Assembly (NCBI RefSeq): GCF_000717875.1 | Contig: NZ_JOCT01000003.1 | Location: 186,001 to 250,000 of the forward strand | From: Streptomyces sp. NRRL S-455 | GTDB taxonomy: Bacteria; Actinomycetota; Actinomycetes; Streptomycetales; Streptomycetaceae | Direction of reading: 5' to 3' | DNA: 64,000 nt | In this document: in pieces, positions 16,534 to 25,900 of the stretch | Position numbering within the stretch: position 1 is the first letter of the stretch | Layout: every line of letters starts with the position of its first letter | Position numbers and translations under genes: made by a program | Notes under the pieces: model-generated | Told to the model about the DNA's origin: nothing | Database searches by the model: none | What the model saw: only the letters and a program-made list of their open reading frames with translations

Positions 16534-18528
16534 CTACTCCACGCCGATGAGCAGCAGCGCCCCCTGCCGTCCGCCCCGGTACACGACCGTGTCGACGGCG
16601 AGATACCCCTCGCGGACCCGGTTCTCCAGGTGCTCGGCGACGGTGTCGGGCGCTTCGTCGCCGAGCACCAGGGTGACCATCTCGCCCCCGGCCGCGAGCA
16701 TGCGGTCCAGGACGGTCTCGGCGGTGGCGGTGACGTCCGAGCCGATCACGGCCACGTCGCCGTCGATCAGGCCCAGGACGTCGCCGGCCTGGCAGATGCC
16801 GGCCATCGTCCAGGACTGGCGTTCGGCGACGGTGACCTCGGCGTAGCGGGTGGCACCGGCCGCCGAGGTCATCGACACGACGTCCTCGTCGAACCGGCGA
16901 TCCGGCTCGTGCACCGCCAGTGCCGCGATGCCCTGCACCGCCGAGCGCGTCGGGATGAGGGCGACACGGATGCCCTCGGTTCGGGCCTGTTCGGCCGCCG
17001 CGGCCGCGGTGTGGCGCAGCTCGGCGTCGTTGGGCAGCAGCACGACCTCCCGCGCGTGGGCCCGCCGTACGGCCTGCACGAGCTCCCCGCTCGCGGGTGG
17101 CTCTCCGGGGCGTGCGAGCACGGTGGTCGCGCCCGCCTCGCCGTAGAGCCCGGCCAGGCCTTCCCCGGGCACGACGGCCACCACGGCACGCTGGGCGCGC
17201 TCACGGGGAGGCCGCTCGGCCCCGGTGGTGTGCACGTCGCCGGCGCCGAAGTGCGTGATGCGGATCCGGTGGGGCCGCCCGGCCTCGATACCGGCCTCGA
17301 CGGCGGCGCCCGCGTCGTCGACATGGACATGGACGTTCCACAGCCCGTCGCCGCCGACCACGACGAGCGAGTCGCCGAGGGCGTCGAGCCGCTTCCGCAG
17401 CCGGGCCACGGCCGCGTCCTCGGCGTCCAGCAGATAGATCACCTCGAAAGCGGGGCCGCCGTGGCCGGGCGCCGCGGAGCTGTCGGCACACTCACCACCC
17501 GGGCGCTCGGCGGCCGGGGCGAAGCCCTGGGCGGGCTCCACGCGTGCGTGCGCGTCGTCGCCCGGCCCGGCGAGCGCGTCCGCCGCCGACCCGTCCGCTT
17601 GGCCGGGCACCGTGCGTGTGTGGGCCTCGAGCGACCCGGTGTGTGTCTCCGGGGCCGCCCCGCCCACGGGCCCCGGAACCTCGCGTGCGTGCACTGCGAC
17701 CGCGGCCTCGGGGGCGACGCGCCCGGGTGCCCCCGCCGACCCCTCCGACGAAGCCCCGGGCCCCGGCACCCCCGCCGAGCTCGCCGCGGCTGCCGCCCCC
17801 GTGCTCGCCCTGGTCCCACTCGCCCCGAGCCCGCTCGCCGCCACGGCGACCCCCCGCGGCCTCTCCCCGGTGAACGTCTCCACCAGCGCCCCGAGCACGG
17901 CCACCAGCCCCCGCCCCCCGGCGTCGACCACCCCGGCGCGTGCCAGGACGGGCAGCTGCCCCGGGGTCCCGGCGAGGGCCGCCCGCGCGCCCTCGTAGGC
18001 CGCCCTGGCCACCGTCCCGCAGTCCCCCGCCGCACCGCAGACGGCGTCACCGGCGGCGTCGGCGGCGGCCGAGGCGACGGTGAGGACGGTGCCCTCGACG
18101 GGGTGGGCCACGGCCTGGCGTGCGGAGTCGGCCGCGTGCCGCAGGGCGAGCCGCAGCACCTGGCCGTCGGCCTGCGCGGTCTCCTCACCGGCCAGCACCT
18201 GTGCCATGCCGCGCAGCAGCTGGGCGAGGATCGTCCCGGAGTTCCCACGGGCCCCGATGAGCGCCCCGTGCGCCATCGCCCGGGCGGCGTCGGCGACCGT
18301 CGGTCCCTCAGGGCCGGAGCCGGCCGCGTGCCCCGCGAACACCGCCTCGACCGCCCCGACGGCGGACTCCACGGTCAGGTACAGGTTCGTCCCGGTGTCG
18401 CCGTCCGCCACGGGATAGACGTTGATCGCGTCGATCTCCTCACGCGCCCGCCCCAGAGTCTCGAGAGCGAGACCACACCAGGTGCGCACCGCGAGAGCAT
18501 CGAAGAACGTCTGCGGCACCTGCGCCAC
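16534..18528 (-). CDS. DhaL/DAK2-domain protein, fatty acid kinase FakA-like
   Basis: A 664-aa protein. Residues 1-200 are a DhaL kinase domain with the Mg-ATP motif INVYPVADGDTGTNLY (DGDTGTN at 42-48) and GARGNSGTILAQLLRG. Residues about 230-360 are a low-complexity Ala/Gly/Pro/Glu stretch, and the C-terminal 300 residues match the FakA/YloV middle and C-terminal regions. FakA phosphorylates fatty acids held by a DegV-type FakB. The rpmB-fakA-recG arrangement is conserved across Gram-positive bacteria. The GTG at 18528 follows GGGAGGCGCA. Low-complexity insertion aside, the catalytic Asp cluster looks intact. Confidence 0.85.
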   Translation of the reverse strand: MAQVPQTFFDALAVRTWCGLALETLGRAREEIDAINVYPVADGDTGTNLYLTVESAVGAVEAVFAGHAAGSGPEGPTVADAARAMAHGALIGARGNSGTILAQLLRGMAQVLAGEETAQADGQVLRLALRHAADSARQAVAHPVEGTVLTVASAAADAAGDAVCGAAGDCGTVARAAYEGARAALAGTPGQLPVLARAGVVDAGGRGLVAVLGALVETFTGERPRGVAVAASGLGASGTRASTGAAAAASSAGVPGPGASSEGSAGAPGRVAPEAAVAVHAREVPGPVGGAAPETHTGSLEAHTRTVPGQADGSAADALAGPGDDAHARVEPAQGFAPAAERPGGECADSSAAPGHGGPAFEVIYLLDAEDAAVARLRKRLDALGDSLVVVGGDGLWNVHVHVDDAGAAVEAGIEAGRPHRIRITHFGAGDVHTTGAERPPRERAQRAVVAVVPGEGLAGLYGEAGATTVLARPGEPPASGELVQAVRRAHAREVVLLPNDAELRHTAAAAAEQARTEGIRVALIPTRSAVQGIAALAVHEPDRRFDEDVVSMTSAAGATRYAEVTVAERQSWTMAGICQAGDVLGLIDGDVAVIGSDVTATAETVLDRMLAAGGEMVTLVLGDEAPDTVAEHLENRVREGYLAVDTVVYRGGRQGALLLIGVE

Positions 18529-18629
18529 TGCGCCTCCCTGAGCTGCTGGACGTGGCAGGCAGCGTAGACCCCCGGGACGGTCTCCACCGGAAGCGGGCCG
18601 TGAGGGGGCCCGGGCCGACCATGGTAGTT

Positions 18630-18658
18630 TCGTTGCACTGGGGCAGTCGTTGTATGAT
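18630..18658 (+). promoter_or_regulatory. rpmB promoter candidate with TATGAT -10
   Basis: TATGAT at 18653-18658 is a near-consensus -10. The upstream region is only loosely -35-like (TTCGTT or GTTGCA). The resulting leader would be about 125 bases. Confidence 0.4.
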
Positions 18659-18790
18659 GCTCCGGTTGCTCGATCCCGATCGGGCCATTCCCCTGGCAGC
18701 GCCACTCAGATCATCGAATTCATCGAACTGATCCTGATCCCGGCATGCCGGGATCAACCGTAAGTGCATCTGAAGTCTTTGGAGTGACCC

Positions 18791-18976
18791 GTGGCTGCCA
18801 ACTGCGACGTCTGCGGCAAGGGGCCGGGCTTCGGCAACAACATCTCGCACTCGCACCGCCGTACGTCCCGTCGCTGGAACCCGAACATCCAGCGTGTGCG
18901 TACCGTGGTGGGCGGGACGCCGAAGCGCGTGAACGCTTGCACCTCGTGCATCAAGGCCGGCAAGGTCTCGCGCTGA
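18791..18976 (+). CDS. rpmB: 50S ribosomal protein L28, zinc-binding form
   Basis: A 61-aa ribosomal protein with [15 protein letters not shown] and two Cys pairs (Cys5/Cys8 and Cys50/Cys53), so it is the zinc-containing C+ form. Streptomyces usually also carry a zinc-free paralogue elsewhere that replaces it under zinc limitation. The GTG at 18791 follows TTTGGAG. It is divergent from the FakA-like gene and ends at a strong terminator before thiD. Confidence 0.97.
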   Translation: MAANCDVCGKGPGFGNNISHSHRRTSRRWNPNIQRVRTVVGGTPKRVNACTSCIKAGKVSR

Positions 18977-19012
18977 CGCTCAGCTAGCGCGCGCCACTGC
19001 TGGTTCGCTGCG

Positions 19013-19044
19013 GAGCCGGTCCACCTCTGGTGGGCCGGCTCTTT
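19013..19044 (+). terminator. rpmB terminator
   Basis: A 13-bp stem (19013-19025 with 19029-19041, one G-U pair) with a 3-base loop is followed by ttt. Confidence 0.8.
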
Positions 19045-19059
19045 GCCGTGCCCGCAGCT

Positions 19060-19851
19060 TCAGGAACCACCCCGGAACCGCCAGCCGTGATCCACCGGCC
19101 CGATCCCCCCACCGAGCGCGAACCCGGCCGCGACGGCACCGGTGACATACTCCTTCGCCGCCGCCACCGCCTCCGGCACCGACTGCCCCTTCGCGAGCTG
19201 TGAGGCGATCGCGGAGGCCAGCGTGCAGCCCGTACCGTGCGTGTGCCGGTTGTCGTGGCGAGGCGCCCGCAGCCAGTGGTCCTCGGAGCCGTCGGTGAGC
19301 AGATCGACGGCGTCCCCGGGCAGATGGCCGCCCTTGATCAGCACCCACCGCGGCCCGTATCCGAGCACGGCCGCCGCGGCCCGCCGCAGCCCCTCCTCCG
19401 ACTCGACCCGCACCCCGGTCAGCTGGGCCACCTCGTCCAGGTTCGGGGTGGCGACCGTCGCCACCGGCAGCAGCTTCCCGCGGACGGACTCCAGCGCGGA
19501 GGCGGCGAGCAGGGAGTCGCCGTGCTTGGAGACGCCCACCGGGTCGACGACCGCGGGAGCGTCCGTGCCCGCGATCAACTCGGCCACGGTCTCCACGAGT
19601 TCGGCGGAGGCGAGCATCCCGGTCTTGACCGCCTGGACGCCGATGTCGTCGACGACACTGCGGTACTGGGCCCGCACCGCCTCCACCGGCAGTTCCCAAG
19701 CCCCCTGCACGCCGAGGGAGTTCTGCGCCGTCACCGCAGTGAGGACGCTCATGCCGTGCACGCCGAGCGCGAGCATCGTCTTCAGATCGGCCTGGATCCC
19801 GGCGCCGCCGCCGGAGTCGGAGCCGGCCACCGTGAGGACGTTGGGAATCAT
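19060..19851 (-). CDS. thiD: hydroxymethylpyrimidine/phosphomethylpyrimidine kinase
   Basis: A 263-aa ribokinase-family enzyme that phosphorylates HMP and HMP-P in thiamine synthesis. Motifs are the N-terminal [30 protein letters not shown] (DPV-type substrate/phosphate region) and the C-terminal [14 protein letters not shown] anion hole with catalytic Asp/Cys surroundings. Its ATG overlaps the thiL stop (ATGA), so the two are translationally coupled and make thiamine diphosphate together. Confidence 0.95.
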   Translation of the reverse strand: MIPNVLTVAGSDSGGGAGIQADLKTMLALGVHGMSVLTAVTAQNSLGVQGAWELPVEAVRAQYRSVVDDIGVQAVKTGMLASAELVETVAELIAGTDAPAVVDPVGVSKHGDSLLAASALESVRGKLLPVATVATPNLDEVAQLTGVRVESEEGLRRAAAAVLGYGPRWVLIKGGHLPGDAVDLLTDGSEDHWLRAPRHDNRHTHGTGCTLASAIASQLAKGQSVPEAVAAAKEYVTGAVAAGFALGGGIGPVDHGWRFRGGS

Positions 19852-20813
19852 GACTCCATGTCTCCGAAGTGGTCCCAGCCGCCCTTCCTGGTCCACGGCG
19901 CCCCGTCGACGGTCACCTGGGGCAGTGCCGAGGGGTTGAGGACCTCGCCGATGACCTTCCAGCGGGCGGGCAGCTTCACGTCCGGCGGGAAGGTCGCGAC
20001 GATCGCGTGGTCCTCTCCCCCGGTGAGCACCCACTGCATCGGGTCGACACCCACGGCCTGCCCGATGTCGTTCATCTGGGACGGGATGTCGATCGCCCCC
20101 GAACGGACGTCGATCCGCACCTTGCTGGCCTCGGCGATGTGCCCCAGGTCGGCGATCAGCCCGTCGCTCACGTCGCACATCGCAGTCGCCCCGAGCCCGG
20201 CCGCGGCCGGACCCGCGTGATACGGCGGCTCGGGCCGCCGGTGGGCCTCCACGAACGCGCGCGGCGAACGGAAGCCCCGGGACAACACCGCGTACCCGGC
20301 CGCCGACCAACCCAGCCAGCCGGTCACCGCGACGAGGTCGCCCGGCCGGGCGCCCGCCCGTGTCACCGGCTCCTGGTTGCGCAGGTCACCGAGCGCCGTG
20401 ATCGACACCATGATCGAGTCGCCGCGCACGACGTCACCGCCGACTACGGCCGCGCCCGCAACCTGGCACTCGTCGCGCAGCCCGTCCATCAGCTCGCTCG
20501 GCCACGTCACCGGCAACTCGGCCGGGACGACCAGACCGAGCAGCAGCGCGGTCGGTACGGCACCCATGGCGGCGATGTCCGCGAGGTTCTGCGCTGCCGC
20601 CTTGCGTCCCACGTCGTAGGCCGTCGACCAGTCCCGGCGGAAGTGCCGGCCCTCCACCAGGATGTCCGTACTGGCCACGACCCTGCGGTCGGGCGCGGCC
20701 ACCACGGCGGCGTCGTCGCCGGGGCCGACCCGGACCGCCGGGGTGGTGGTCAGACGGGAGGTGAGCTCCCTGATGAGCCCGAACTCACCGAGCTCACCAA
20801 CAGTGCCCTTCAT
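19848..20813 (-). CDS. thiL: thiamine-monophosphate kinase
   Basis: A 321-aa enzyme that converts thiamine monophosphate to the diphosphate cofactor. It shows the N-terminal [20 protein letters not shown], the Mg-binding [10 protein letters not shown] and GGDVVRGD, and the C-terminal [16 protein letters not shown] and TGGEDHA. The ATG at 20813 follows GGGAGAAAGGGCA; the ORF extends 59 spurious codons upstream. Its stop overlaps the thiD start. No TPP riboswitch is visible in the 200 bp upstream. Confidence 0.95.
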   Translation of the reverse strand: MKGTVGELGEFGLIRELTSRLTTTPAVRVGPGDDAAVVAAPDRRVVASTDILVEGRHFRRDWSTAYDVGRKAAAQNLADIAAMGAVPTALLLGLVVPAELPVTWPSELMDGLRDECQVAGAAVVGGDVVRGDSIMVSITALGDLRNQEPVTRAGARPGDLVAVTGWLGWSAAGYAVLSRGFRSPRAFVEAHRRPEPPYHAGPAAAGLGATAMCDVSDGLIADLGHIAEASKVRIDVRSGAIDIPSQMNDIGQAVGVDPMQWVLTGGEDHAIVATFPPDVKLPARWKVIGEVLNPSALPQVTVDGAPWTRKGGWDHFGDMES

Positions 20814-21019
20814 TGCCCTTTCTCCCCTTCTGTCCCTGTCCGTGCCCGGTCGCGAGGCCTCTCGGTCCTCGCTACGGTCGAGGTGACCGTCAAGTTCTGC
20901 CGGACCTGCGCCCCGGCGCGCAAGACCCGGCTTCCGCAGGTCTCCCCGCGGCGACCGGCGACGCGATACCGTGGCGTTCCTTTTCCCCACATGATCCTCG
21001 TGGCCGCCCTGGAGGTTCC

Positions 21020-21253
21020 GTGGTACAGGCGTACATCCTGATCCAGACGGAGGTCGGCAAGGCGTCGACCGTCGCCGAGACGATCAGCAAGATCCCTGGG
21101 ATCATCCAGGCCGAGGACGTCACCGGACCGTACGACGTGATCGTCCGGGCGCAGGCCGACACCGTCGACGACCTCGGTCGCATGGTGGTCGCCAAGGTTC
21201 AGCAGGTGGACGGCATCACCCGCACCCTGACCTGCCCGGTCGTCCATCTCTAG
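21020..21253 (+). CDS. stand-alone Lrp/AsnC ligand-binding (RAM) domain protein
   Basis: A 77-aa protein consisting only of the RAM/ACT-like ligand domain of Lrp-family regulators: VQAYILIQTEVGKA, IQAEDVTGPYDVIVRA, and CPVV at the end. The DNA-binding domain is absent. Such small proteins form oligomeric rings and bind amino acids. The GTG at 21020 follows GGAGGTTCC. It is divergent from thiL and followed 20 bp later by the DUF3515 gene, but no link to thiamine is evident. Confidence 0.88.
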   Translation: MVQAYILIQTEVGKASTVAETISKIPGIIQAEDVTGPYDVIVRAQADTVDDLGRMVVAKVQQVDGITRTLTCPVVHL

Positions 21254-21273
21254 CCCCCGTCTACCCTGAGCCG

Positions 21274-21792
21274 GTGAACACTTTCCGTCACCGGCACCGT
21301 TCTGTCGTCCGCACTGTCCTCCGCCTGCCCGCTGTCGCGCTGTTGATCACTGCCGCCGGCTGCTCCTCAGCAGACGACAGTGCGTCGGCGGCGGTTCCCA
21401 GCCCGGACGCGAAGGTCACGGAACTGTGCCGGAACCTGGACAAGGTACTGCCCGCGAAGGTGGACGGTGAGCGCCGTGCGGATCCCGCGCCCGAGTCGGC
21501 GCTGACGGCGGGCTGGGGCAGCCCGGCGATCATACTGCGCTGTGGTGTGCCGCAGCCGCCGAAGATGGTCGATCCGAAGGTGGCGGACGGGCATGATCCG
21601 GATGCGGTCGCCGGGGGCGTGAACGGGGTGGACTGGCTGATGGAGAAGCAGGGGGACGGGGCGTACCGGTTCACCACGGCCAACCGTGAGGCCTACGTGG
21701 AGGTCGGGGTGCCGGAGGGCGTGGACAGCTCCGGCGTGCTGATCGATCTGGCCGCCGCCGTGAAGAAGGCGATCCCCGAAGGGATCGCCTGA
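21274..21792 (+). CDS. DUF3515-type lipoprotein
   Basis: A 172-aa secreted protein with a basic start, a hydrophobic core (VLRLPAVALLITAAGC) and Cys30 as a likely lipidation site; the lipobox AAGC is weak at -3. The mature part contains LCRNLDKVLPAKV and NGVDWLMEKQGDGAYRFTT, a pattern I associate with DUF3515, of unknown function. TACCCT at 21262-21267 ends six bases before the GTG, so the gene is probably leaderless with its own promoter. It is convergent with ddl. Confidence 0.75.
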   Translation: MNTFRHRHRSVVRTVLRLPAVALLITAAGCSSADDSASAAVPSPDAKVTELCRNLDKVLPAKVDGERRADPAPESALTAGWGSPAIILRCGVPQPPKMVDPKVADGHDPDAVAGGVNGVDWLMEKQGDGAYRFTTANREAYVEVGVPEGVDSSGVLIDLAAAVKKAIPEGIA

Positions 21793-21808
21793 TGAGCGGG
21801 GGCTGCTG

Positions 21809-22966
21809 TCAGCGCAGGCCCGTTGAACGGCGCAGGGCCGCCTGGACCAGCCGGTCGATCAGCTCCGGGTAGCTCACCCCGCTCGCCTGCCACATCTGCG
21901 GGTACATCGAGATGGGCGTGAAGCCGGGCATCGTGTTGATCTCGTTGATCACGAACTCGCCGTCCTCCGTGAGGAAGAAGTCGGCGCGGACCAGGCCCTC
22001 GCAGGACGCCGCCTCGAAGGCGTCGACCGCCAGGCGCCGCACCTCGTCCGTCTCCTCCGGCGTCAGCGGGGCCGGGACGATGCCGGGCGTGGAGTCGATG
22101 TACTTGGCCTCGAAGTCGTAGTACGCGTGCGCGTCCGGCGGCGGGATCTCGGCCGGGACCGAGGCACGCGGGCCCTCCTCGAACTCCAGGACGCCGCACT
22201 CGATCTCGCGGCCGCGCAGGGCCGCCTCGACGAGGATCTTGGGGTCGTGACGCTGAGCCTCGGCGATCGCCTCGTCCAGGCCGGAGAGGTCGTCGACCTT
22301 GGTGATGCCGATGGACGAACCGGCGCGCGCGGGCTTCACGAACAGCGGCCAGCCGTGCTCGCCGGCGAAGTCGACGATCCTCTTGCGGGCGGCCGGCTCG
22401 TCCTGCTCCCACTCGCGCGGGCGGACCACCACGTACGGGCCCACCTTCAACCCGAAGGAGGTGAACACCCGCTTCATGTACTCCTTGTCCTGGCCCACGG
22501 CCGAGGCGAGCACACCCGAACCCACGTAGGGGACACCGGAGAGCTCCAGCAGGCCCTGCAGGGTGCCGTCCTCGCCGTACGGGCCGTGCAGCACCGGGAA
22601 GACCACGTCGACCTCGCCGAGCGCCTTGGGCACCGATCCCGGCTCGCTGTAGACGACTTCGCGGTTGGCGGGGTCGACCGGGAGGATCACTCCGCCCTCG
22701 GCGGACTCGGCGAGGGCGTCGACGCTCGGCGGGCGCCGGTCGACGATCGCCATCCGCTCCGGTTCGTCCGCCGTGAGCGCCCAACGGCCGTCCTGGGTGA
22801 TGCCGATCGGGAGAACGTCGTACTTCGTCCGGTCGATGGCCTTGAGGACGGCGCCGGCGGTGACCACGGAGATCCCGTGTTCGGAGCTGCGCCCGCCGAA
22901 CACGACGGCCACACGCGGCTTGCGAGGCGGCTGCTCGGGGCTCTGGGGGAGGTTCTCGGTGCTCAT
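21809..22966 (-). CDS. ddl: D-alanine--D-alanine ligase
   Basis: A 385-aa ATP-grasp ligase that makes D-Ala-D-Ala for peptidoglycan. The N-terminus has VAVVFGGRSSEHGISV; the ATP-grasp region has FVKPARAGSSIGITKV and the omega loop near YDFEAKYIDSTPG; the C-terminal metal site is FVINEINTMPGFTP. The Tyr in the omega loop is typical of D-Ala-D-Ala rather than D-Ala-D-Lac ligases. The ATG at 22966 gives MSTENLPQSPEQPP; no strong ribosome site. It is the last gene of plsC-gpsA-ddl. Confidence 0.95.
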   Translation of the reverse strand: MSTENLPQSPEQPPRKPRVAVVFGGRSSEHGISVVTAGAVLKAIDRTKYDVLPIGITQDGRWALTADEPERMAIVDRRPPSVDALAESAEGGVILPVDPANREVVYSEPGSVPKALGEVDVVFPVLHGPYGEDGTLQGLLELSGVPYVGSGVLASAVGQDKEYMKRVFTSFGLKVGPYVVVRPREWEQDEPAARKRIVDFAGEHGWPLFVKPARAGSSIGITKVDDLSGLDEAIAEAQRHDPKILVEAALRGREIECGVLEFEEGPRASVPAEIPPPDAHAYYDFEAKYIDSTPGIVPAPLTPEETDEVRRLAVDAFEAASCEGLVRADFFLTEDGEFVINEINTMPGFTPISMYPQMWQASGVSYPELIDRLVQAALRRSTGLR

Positions 22967-23025
22967 ATCGCGTTGAGAGTACCCGTTGGTAGGGCCCGGA
23001 GACAGCGCCCGCCGCCTCGCGTCGC

Positions 23026-24036
23026 TCAGCGTCGTTCGGGCTTCGCGCTGCGCGACATCAGCTCCTTGAGGGCGACCACCGGAGGCTTGCCGTCGTGCAC
23101 GATGCCGACGACCGTCTCCGTGATGGGCATGTCGACGCCGTGCCGACGGGCCAGATCCAGCACCGACTCGCAGGACTTGACGCCCTCCGCGGTCTGCTTG
23201 GTGACCGCGATGGTCTCCTGGAGGGTCATGCCCTTGCCGAGGTTGGTGCCGAAGGTGTGGTTGCGGGACAGCGGCGAGGAGCAGGTGGCCACCAGGTCGC
23301 CCAGGCCCGCGAGTCCGGAGAAGGTCAGCGGGTCGGCGCCGAGCGCCATGCCGAGCCGGGTGGTCTCGGCGAGACCGCGCGTGATCAGGGATCCCTTGGC
23401 GTTGTCGCCGAGGCCCATGCCGTCCGCGATGCCGACGGCCAGCCCGATGACGTTCTTGACCGCGCCGCCGAGTTCGCAGCCGACGACGTCGGTGTTGGTG
23501 TAGGGGCGGAAGTACGGCGTGTGGCAGGCGGTCTGGAGCCGCTGGGCGACGGCCTCGTCGGTGCAGGCGACCACGGCGGCGGCCGGCATCCGCGCGGCGA
23601 TCTCGCGGGCCAGGTTGGGCCCGGTGACGACGGCGATCCGGTCGGGTCCGACCTTGGCGACGTCGTCGATGACCTCGCTCATCCGCATCGCGGAGCCGAG
23701 TTCGACGCCCTTCATCAGTGACACCAGGACCGTGCCGGGCGCGAGCAGCGGCGCCCAGTCGGCGAGGTTGCCGCGCAGGGTCTGCGAGGGGACCGACAGG
23801 ACCGTGAAGTCGGCGTCCGCGGCGGCTTGTGCGGGGTCCGTGGTGGCCCGCACGTTCTCCGGGAGCTCGACGCCCGGGAAGTAGTCGGGATTGGTCCGGG
23901 TGGAGTTGATCGCCTCCACCAGTTCCGGGCGGCGCCCCCACAGGGTGACCTCGCACCCGGCGTCGGCGAGCACCATGCCGAAGGCCGTGCCCCACGAACC
24001 GGCGCTCAGGACCGCCGCCTTGACCGGCTTGCTCAC
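23026..24036 (-). CDS. gpsA: NAD(P)H-dependent glycerol-3-phosphate dehydrogenase
   Basis: A 336-aa enzyme that reduces dihydroxyacetone phosphate to sn-glycerol 3-phosphate for phospholipids. The N-terminal dinucleotide loop reads VLSAGSWGTAFG, where the first Gly of GxGxxG is Ser. The catalytic Lys region is GGAVKNVIGLAVGIADG and the substrate region is GLAGLGDLVATCSSPLSRNHTFG. The GTG at 24036 overlaps the plsC stop, so the two genes are coupled; their products act in adjacent steps of phosphatidic acid synthesis. Confidence 0.95.
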   Translation of the reverse strand: MSKPVKAAVLSAGSWGTAFGMVLADAGCEVTLWGRRPELVEAINSTRTNPDYFPGVELPENVRATTDPAQAAADADFTVLSVPSQTLRGNLADWAPLLAPGTVLVSLMKGVELGSAMRMSEVIDDVAKVGPDRIAVVTGPNLAREIAARMPAAAVVACTDEAVAQRLQTACHTPYFRPYTNTDVVGCELGGAVKNVIGLAVGIADGMGLGDNAKGSLITRGLAETTRLGMALGADPLTFSGLAGLGDLVATCSSPLSRNHTFGTNLGKGMTLQETIAVTKQTAEGVKSCESVLDLARRHGVDMPITETVVGIVHDGKPPVVALKELMSRSAKPERR

Positions 24037-24818
24037 TTGCCCAGCCCCTCTTCCTGCACGGTCTGCCCGGATTTCTGATGTGTCTGCGCCTGGGTGCGGC
24101 GCCGCTGTTCGATCCGCTCCCGGCGCGGGTCGTAGGGCGTCTCGGGAGCCTTCTCGCCGCGGATCTCCTCCAGCTGGCGGGTGATGGCATCCATGATGAC
24201 CTCGGTGGCCTCCTTCAGGAGCTCCGCGGTCATCTCCCGGTCGTAGAACCGCGTGAGGTCCACCGGCGGTCCGGCGAGCACCCGGTGCGTCTTGCGCGGC
24301 AGCAGCTGCGGCTTCTTCGAGTACGGCGGCAGCAGCTCGTTGCAGCCCCACTGGGCGACGGGGATGACCGGGCACTTGGTCTGCAGGGCGACGCGGGCGG
24401 CCCCGGTCTTGCCGGTCATGGGCCAGCCGTCCGGGTCGCGGGTGAGGGTGCCCTCGGGATAGAAGGCGACGCATTCACCGCGGTGCACGGCGTCGATCGC
24501 GGCCCGGAAGGCGCTCAGCGCGTCCGTGCTCTCGCGGTAGACGGGGATCTGCCCGGTACCCCGCATCGCGGCGCCGACGAACCCCTTCTTGAAAAGCCCG
24601 CTCTTCGCGAGGAATCGCGGGACGCGCCCGGTGTTGTACTGAAAGTGCGCGTAAGCGAAGGGGTCGATGTGCGAATTATGGTTCACCGCGGTGATAAATC
24701 CACCCTCGGCCGGAATGTGCTCGATTCCGCGCCAGTCCCGCCTGAGCAGAACCACCAGCGGCGGTTTGCAGATCACCGCGGCGAAGCGGTACCAGAAGCC
24801 GATTCTGCGGCGGGGCAC
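24033..24818 (-). CDS. plsC: 1-acyl-sn-glycerol-3-phosphate acyltransferase
   Basis: A 261-aa membrane-associated acyltransferase. The catalytic HX4D motif appears as NHNSHIDPF, followed by GQIPVYRES and FYPEGTLTRDPDG (the EGT motif). A hydrophobic N-terminal segment (FWYRFAAVICKPPLVVLL) anchors the protein; the C-terminus is charged with Arg/Gln runs. The GTG at 24818 follows GAGGAAGG and gives MPRRRIGFW. It is the first gene of plsC-gpsA-ddl and divergent from the F420 gene. Confidence 0.92.
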   Translation of the reverse strand: MPRRRIGFWYRFAAVICKPPLVVLLRRDWRGIEHIPAEGGFITAVNHNSHIDPFAYAHFQYNTGRVPRFLAKSGLFKKGFVGAAMRGTGQIPVYRESTDALSAFRAAIDAVHRGECVAFYPEGTLTRDPDGWPMTGKTGAARVALQTKCPVIPVAQWGCNELLPPYSKKPQLLPRKTHRVLAGPPVDLTRFYDREMTAELLKEATEVIMDAITRQLEEIRGEKAPETPYDPRRERIEQRRRTQAQTHQKSGQTVQEEGLGK

Positions 24819-24977
24819 GCGGACACCTTCCTCTAGGGCCTGGAGCGGGGGCCACCCGGGGGCCGCACAAGTGTCGCCCCGGGCCGCCGGTCTGTCGAGA
24901 ACACCGTACGCCCCGGCACGCCGCCCACCCGAGGCCCCGGGTGACAATGGCCGCGACAAGAGAGGGACGGAACATCT

Positions 24978-25616
24978 GTGCAGTGGACCTTGGTCGTACC
25001 CCTGAAGCCCCTGGCCCAGGCCAAGAGCAGACTCGCGGACACCGCGGACGACGGGCTGCGGCCGGACCTGGCGCTCGCCTTCGCCCAGGACACGGTGGCG
25101 GCGGCGCTGGCCTGCCCGGCGGTGCGGGATGTGGCAGTCGTCACGGACGACGCCCGGGCGGGGCGTGAGCTGGCCGCACTGGGCGCCGCGATCATCCCGG
25201 ACGAGCCGGGTGACGGCCTCAACGCCGCCCTCGCACACGCGACGAGGGTCGTACGGACCGCCCGTCCCGAAAGTCCGGTGGCCGCGCTGAACGCCGATCT
25301 GCCGGCGCTGCGCCCGCCGGAATTGTCGCGGGTGCTCGACGCGGCCGTGGAATTCCCGCGTGCTTTTCTCGCCGACGCGGCAGCAATCGGCACGACTCTG
25401 CTGGCTGCCGCTCCGGGCCGGGAATTGTGCCCGGCGTTCGGCACCGATTCCCGGTCCCGGCACCGTGCCTCCGGGGCCGTGGAACTGCCTCTCGCCGCCG
25501 TGGATTCGGTGCGCCAGGACGTGGACACCGGCGACGACCTGCGCAGCGCGCTGGCCCTGGGGGTCGGCCCTCATACGGCCGCTGCCGCCGCGCGGTTGCT
25601 GATACCCGGGCAGTAG
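24978..25616 (+). CDS. fbiD: phosphoenolpyruvate/2-phospho-L-lactate guanylyltransferase (F420 synthesis)
   Basis: A 212-aa nucleotidyltransferase (CofC/FbiD family) that activates a three-carbon phosphoacid with GTP for coenzyme F420. Diagnostic features are VVPLKPLAQAKSRLAD at the start, ALNADLPALRPPEL with the metal-binding Asp, and GTTLLAA in the second half. Actinobacterial members use phosphoenolpyruvate in characterised cases. The GTG at 24978 gives MQWTLVVPLK; only a weak ribosome site precedes it. The remaining F420 genes are not in the window. Confidence 0.9.
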   Translation: MQWTLVVPLKPLAQAKSRLADTADDGLRPDLALAFAQDTVAAALACPAVRDVAVVTDDARAGRELAALGAAIIPDEPGDGLNAALAHATRVVRTARPESPVAALNADLPALRPPELSRVLDAAVEFPRAFLADAAAIGTTLLAAAPGRELCPAFGTDSRSRHRASGAVELPLAAVDSVRQDVDTGDDLRSALALGVGPHTAAAAARLLIPGQ

Positions 25617-25625
25617 GCTGCGGCC

Positions 25626-25829
25626 ATGCAGGCGACCGCGTACACGTACGACCCCGAGAGCCGTAGCGGGCAGGTGCTCCTGGACGACGGCACCCCGGTG
25701 CCCTTCGACACGGCCGCGTTCGACGCGGGGGGCCTCAGACTGCTGCGCCCGGGTCAGCGGGTGCGGATCGAGGTGGAGGGCCCGAAGGACGCCCCCCGGA
25801 TCACTCTGGTGACCCTGCAGACCCTCTGA
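25626..25829 (+). CDS. small beta-rich protein, cold-shock/OB-fold-like, 67 aa
   Basis: Begins ten bases after fbiD. The sequence alternates short strands (TAYTYDPESRSGQVLLDDG, LRPGQRVRIEVEG, RITLVTLQ) around Gly turns, like a five-stranded OB fold, and the GxVLLDDGTPVPF piece recalls cold-shock domains. The RNP motifs of CspA are not intact, so nucleic-acid binding is uncertain. The ATG at 25626 is the only good start. It ends at a bidirectional terminator facing hupS. Confidence 0.7.
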   Translation: MQATAYTYDPESRSGQVLLDDGTPVPFDTAAFDAGGLRLLRPGQRVRIEVEGPKDAPRITLVTLQTL

Positions 25830-25848
25830 CCACTCCCTGAACACACCG

Positions 25849-25878
25849 CGGGCCGGACTCCGTACGGAGTCCGGCCCG
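25849..25878. terminator. bidirectional terminator between the 67-aa gene and hupS
   Basis: A perfect inverted repeat with 14-base arms (25849-25862 and 25865-25878), centred on ccgtacgg, lies between convergent genes. Confidence 0.85.
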
Positions 25879-25900
25879 GCGCGTGGGTACGCCAGCGCCC

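Noticed and set aside
20814..21019. Possible TPP riboswitch upstream of thiL
   Set aside because: The conserved CTGAGA and ACC(T)GA-type elements are absent; the region looks like an ordinary divergent promoter gap.
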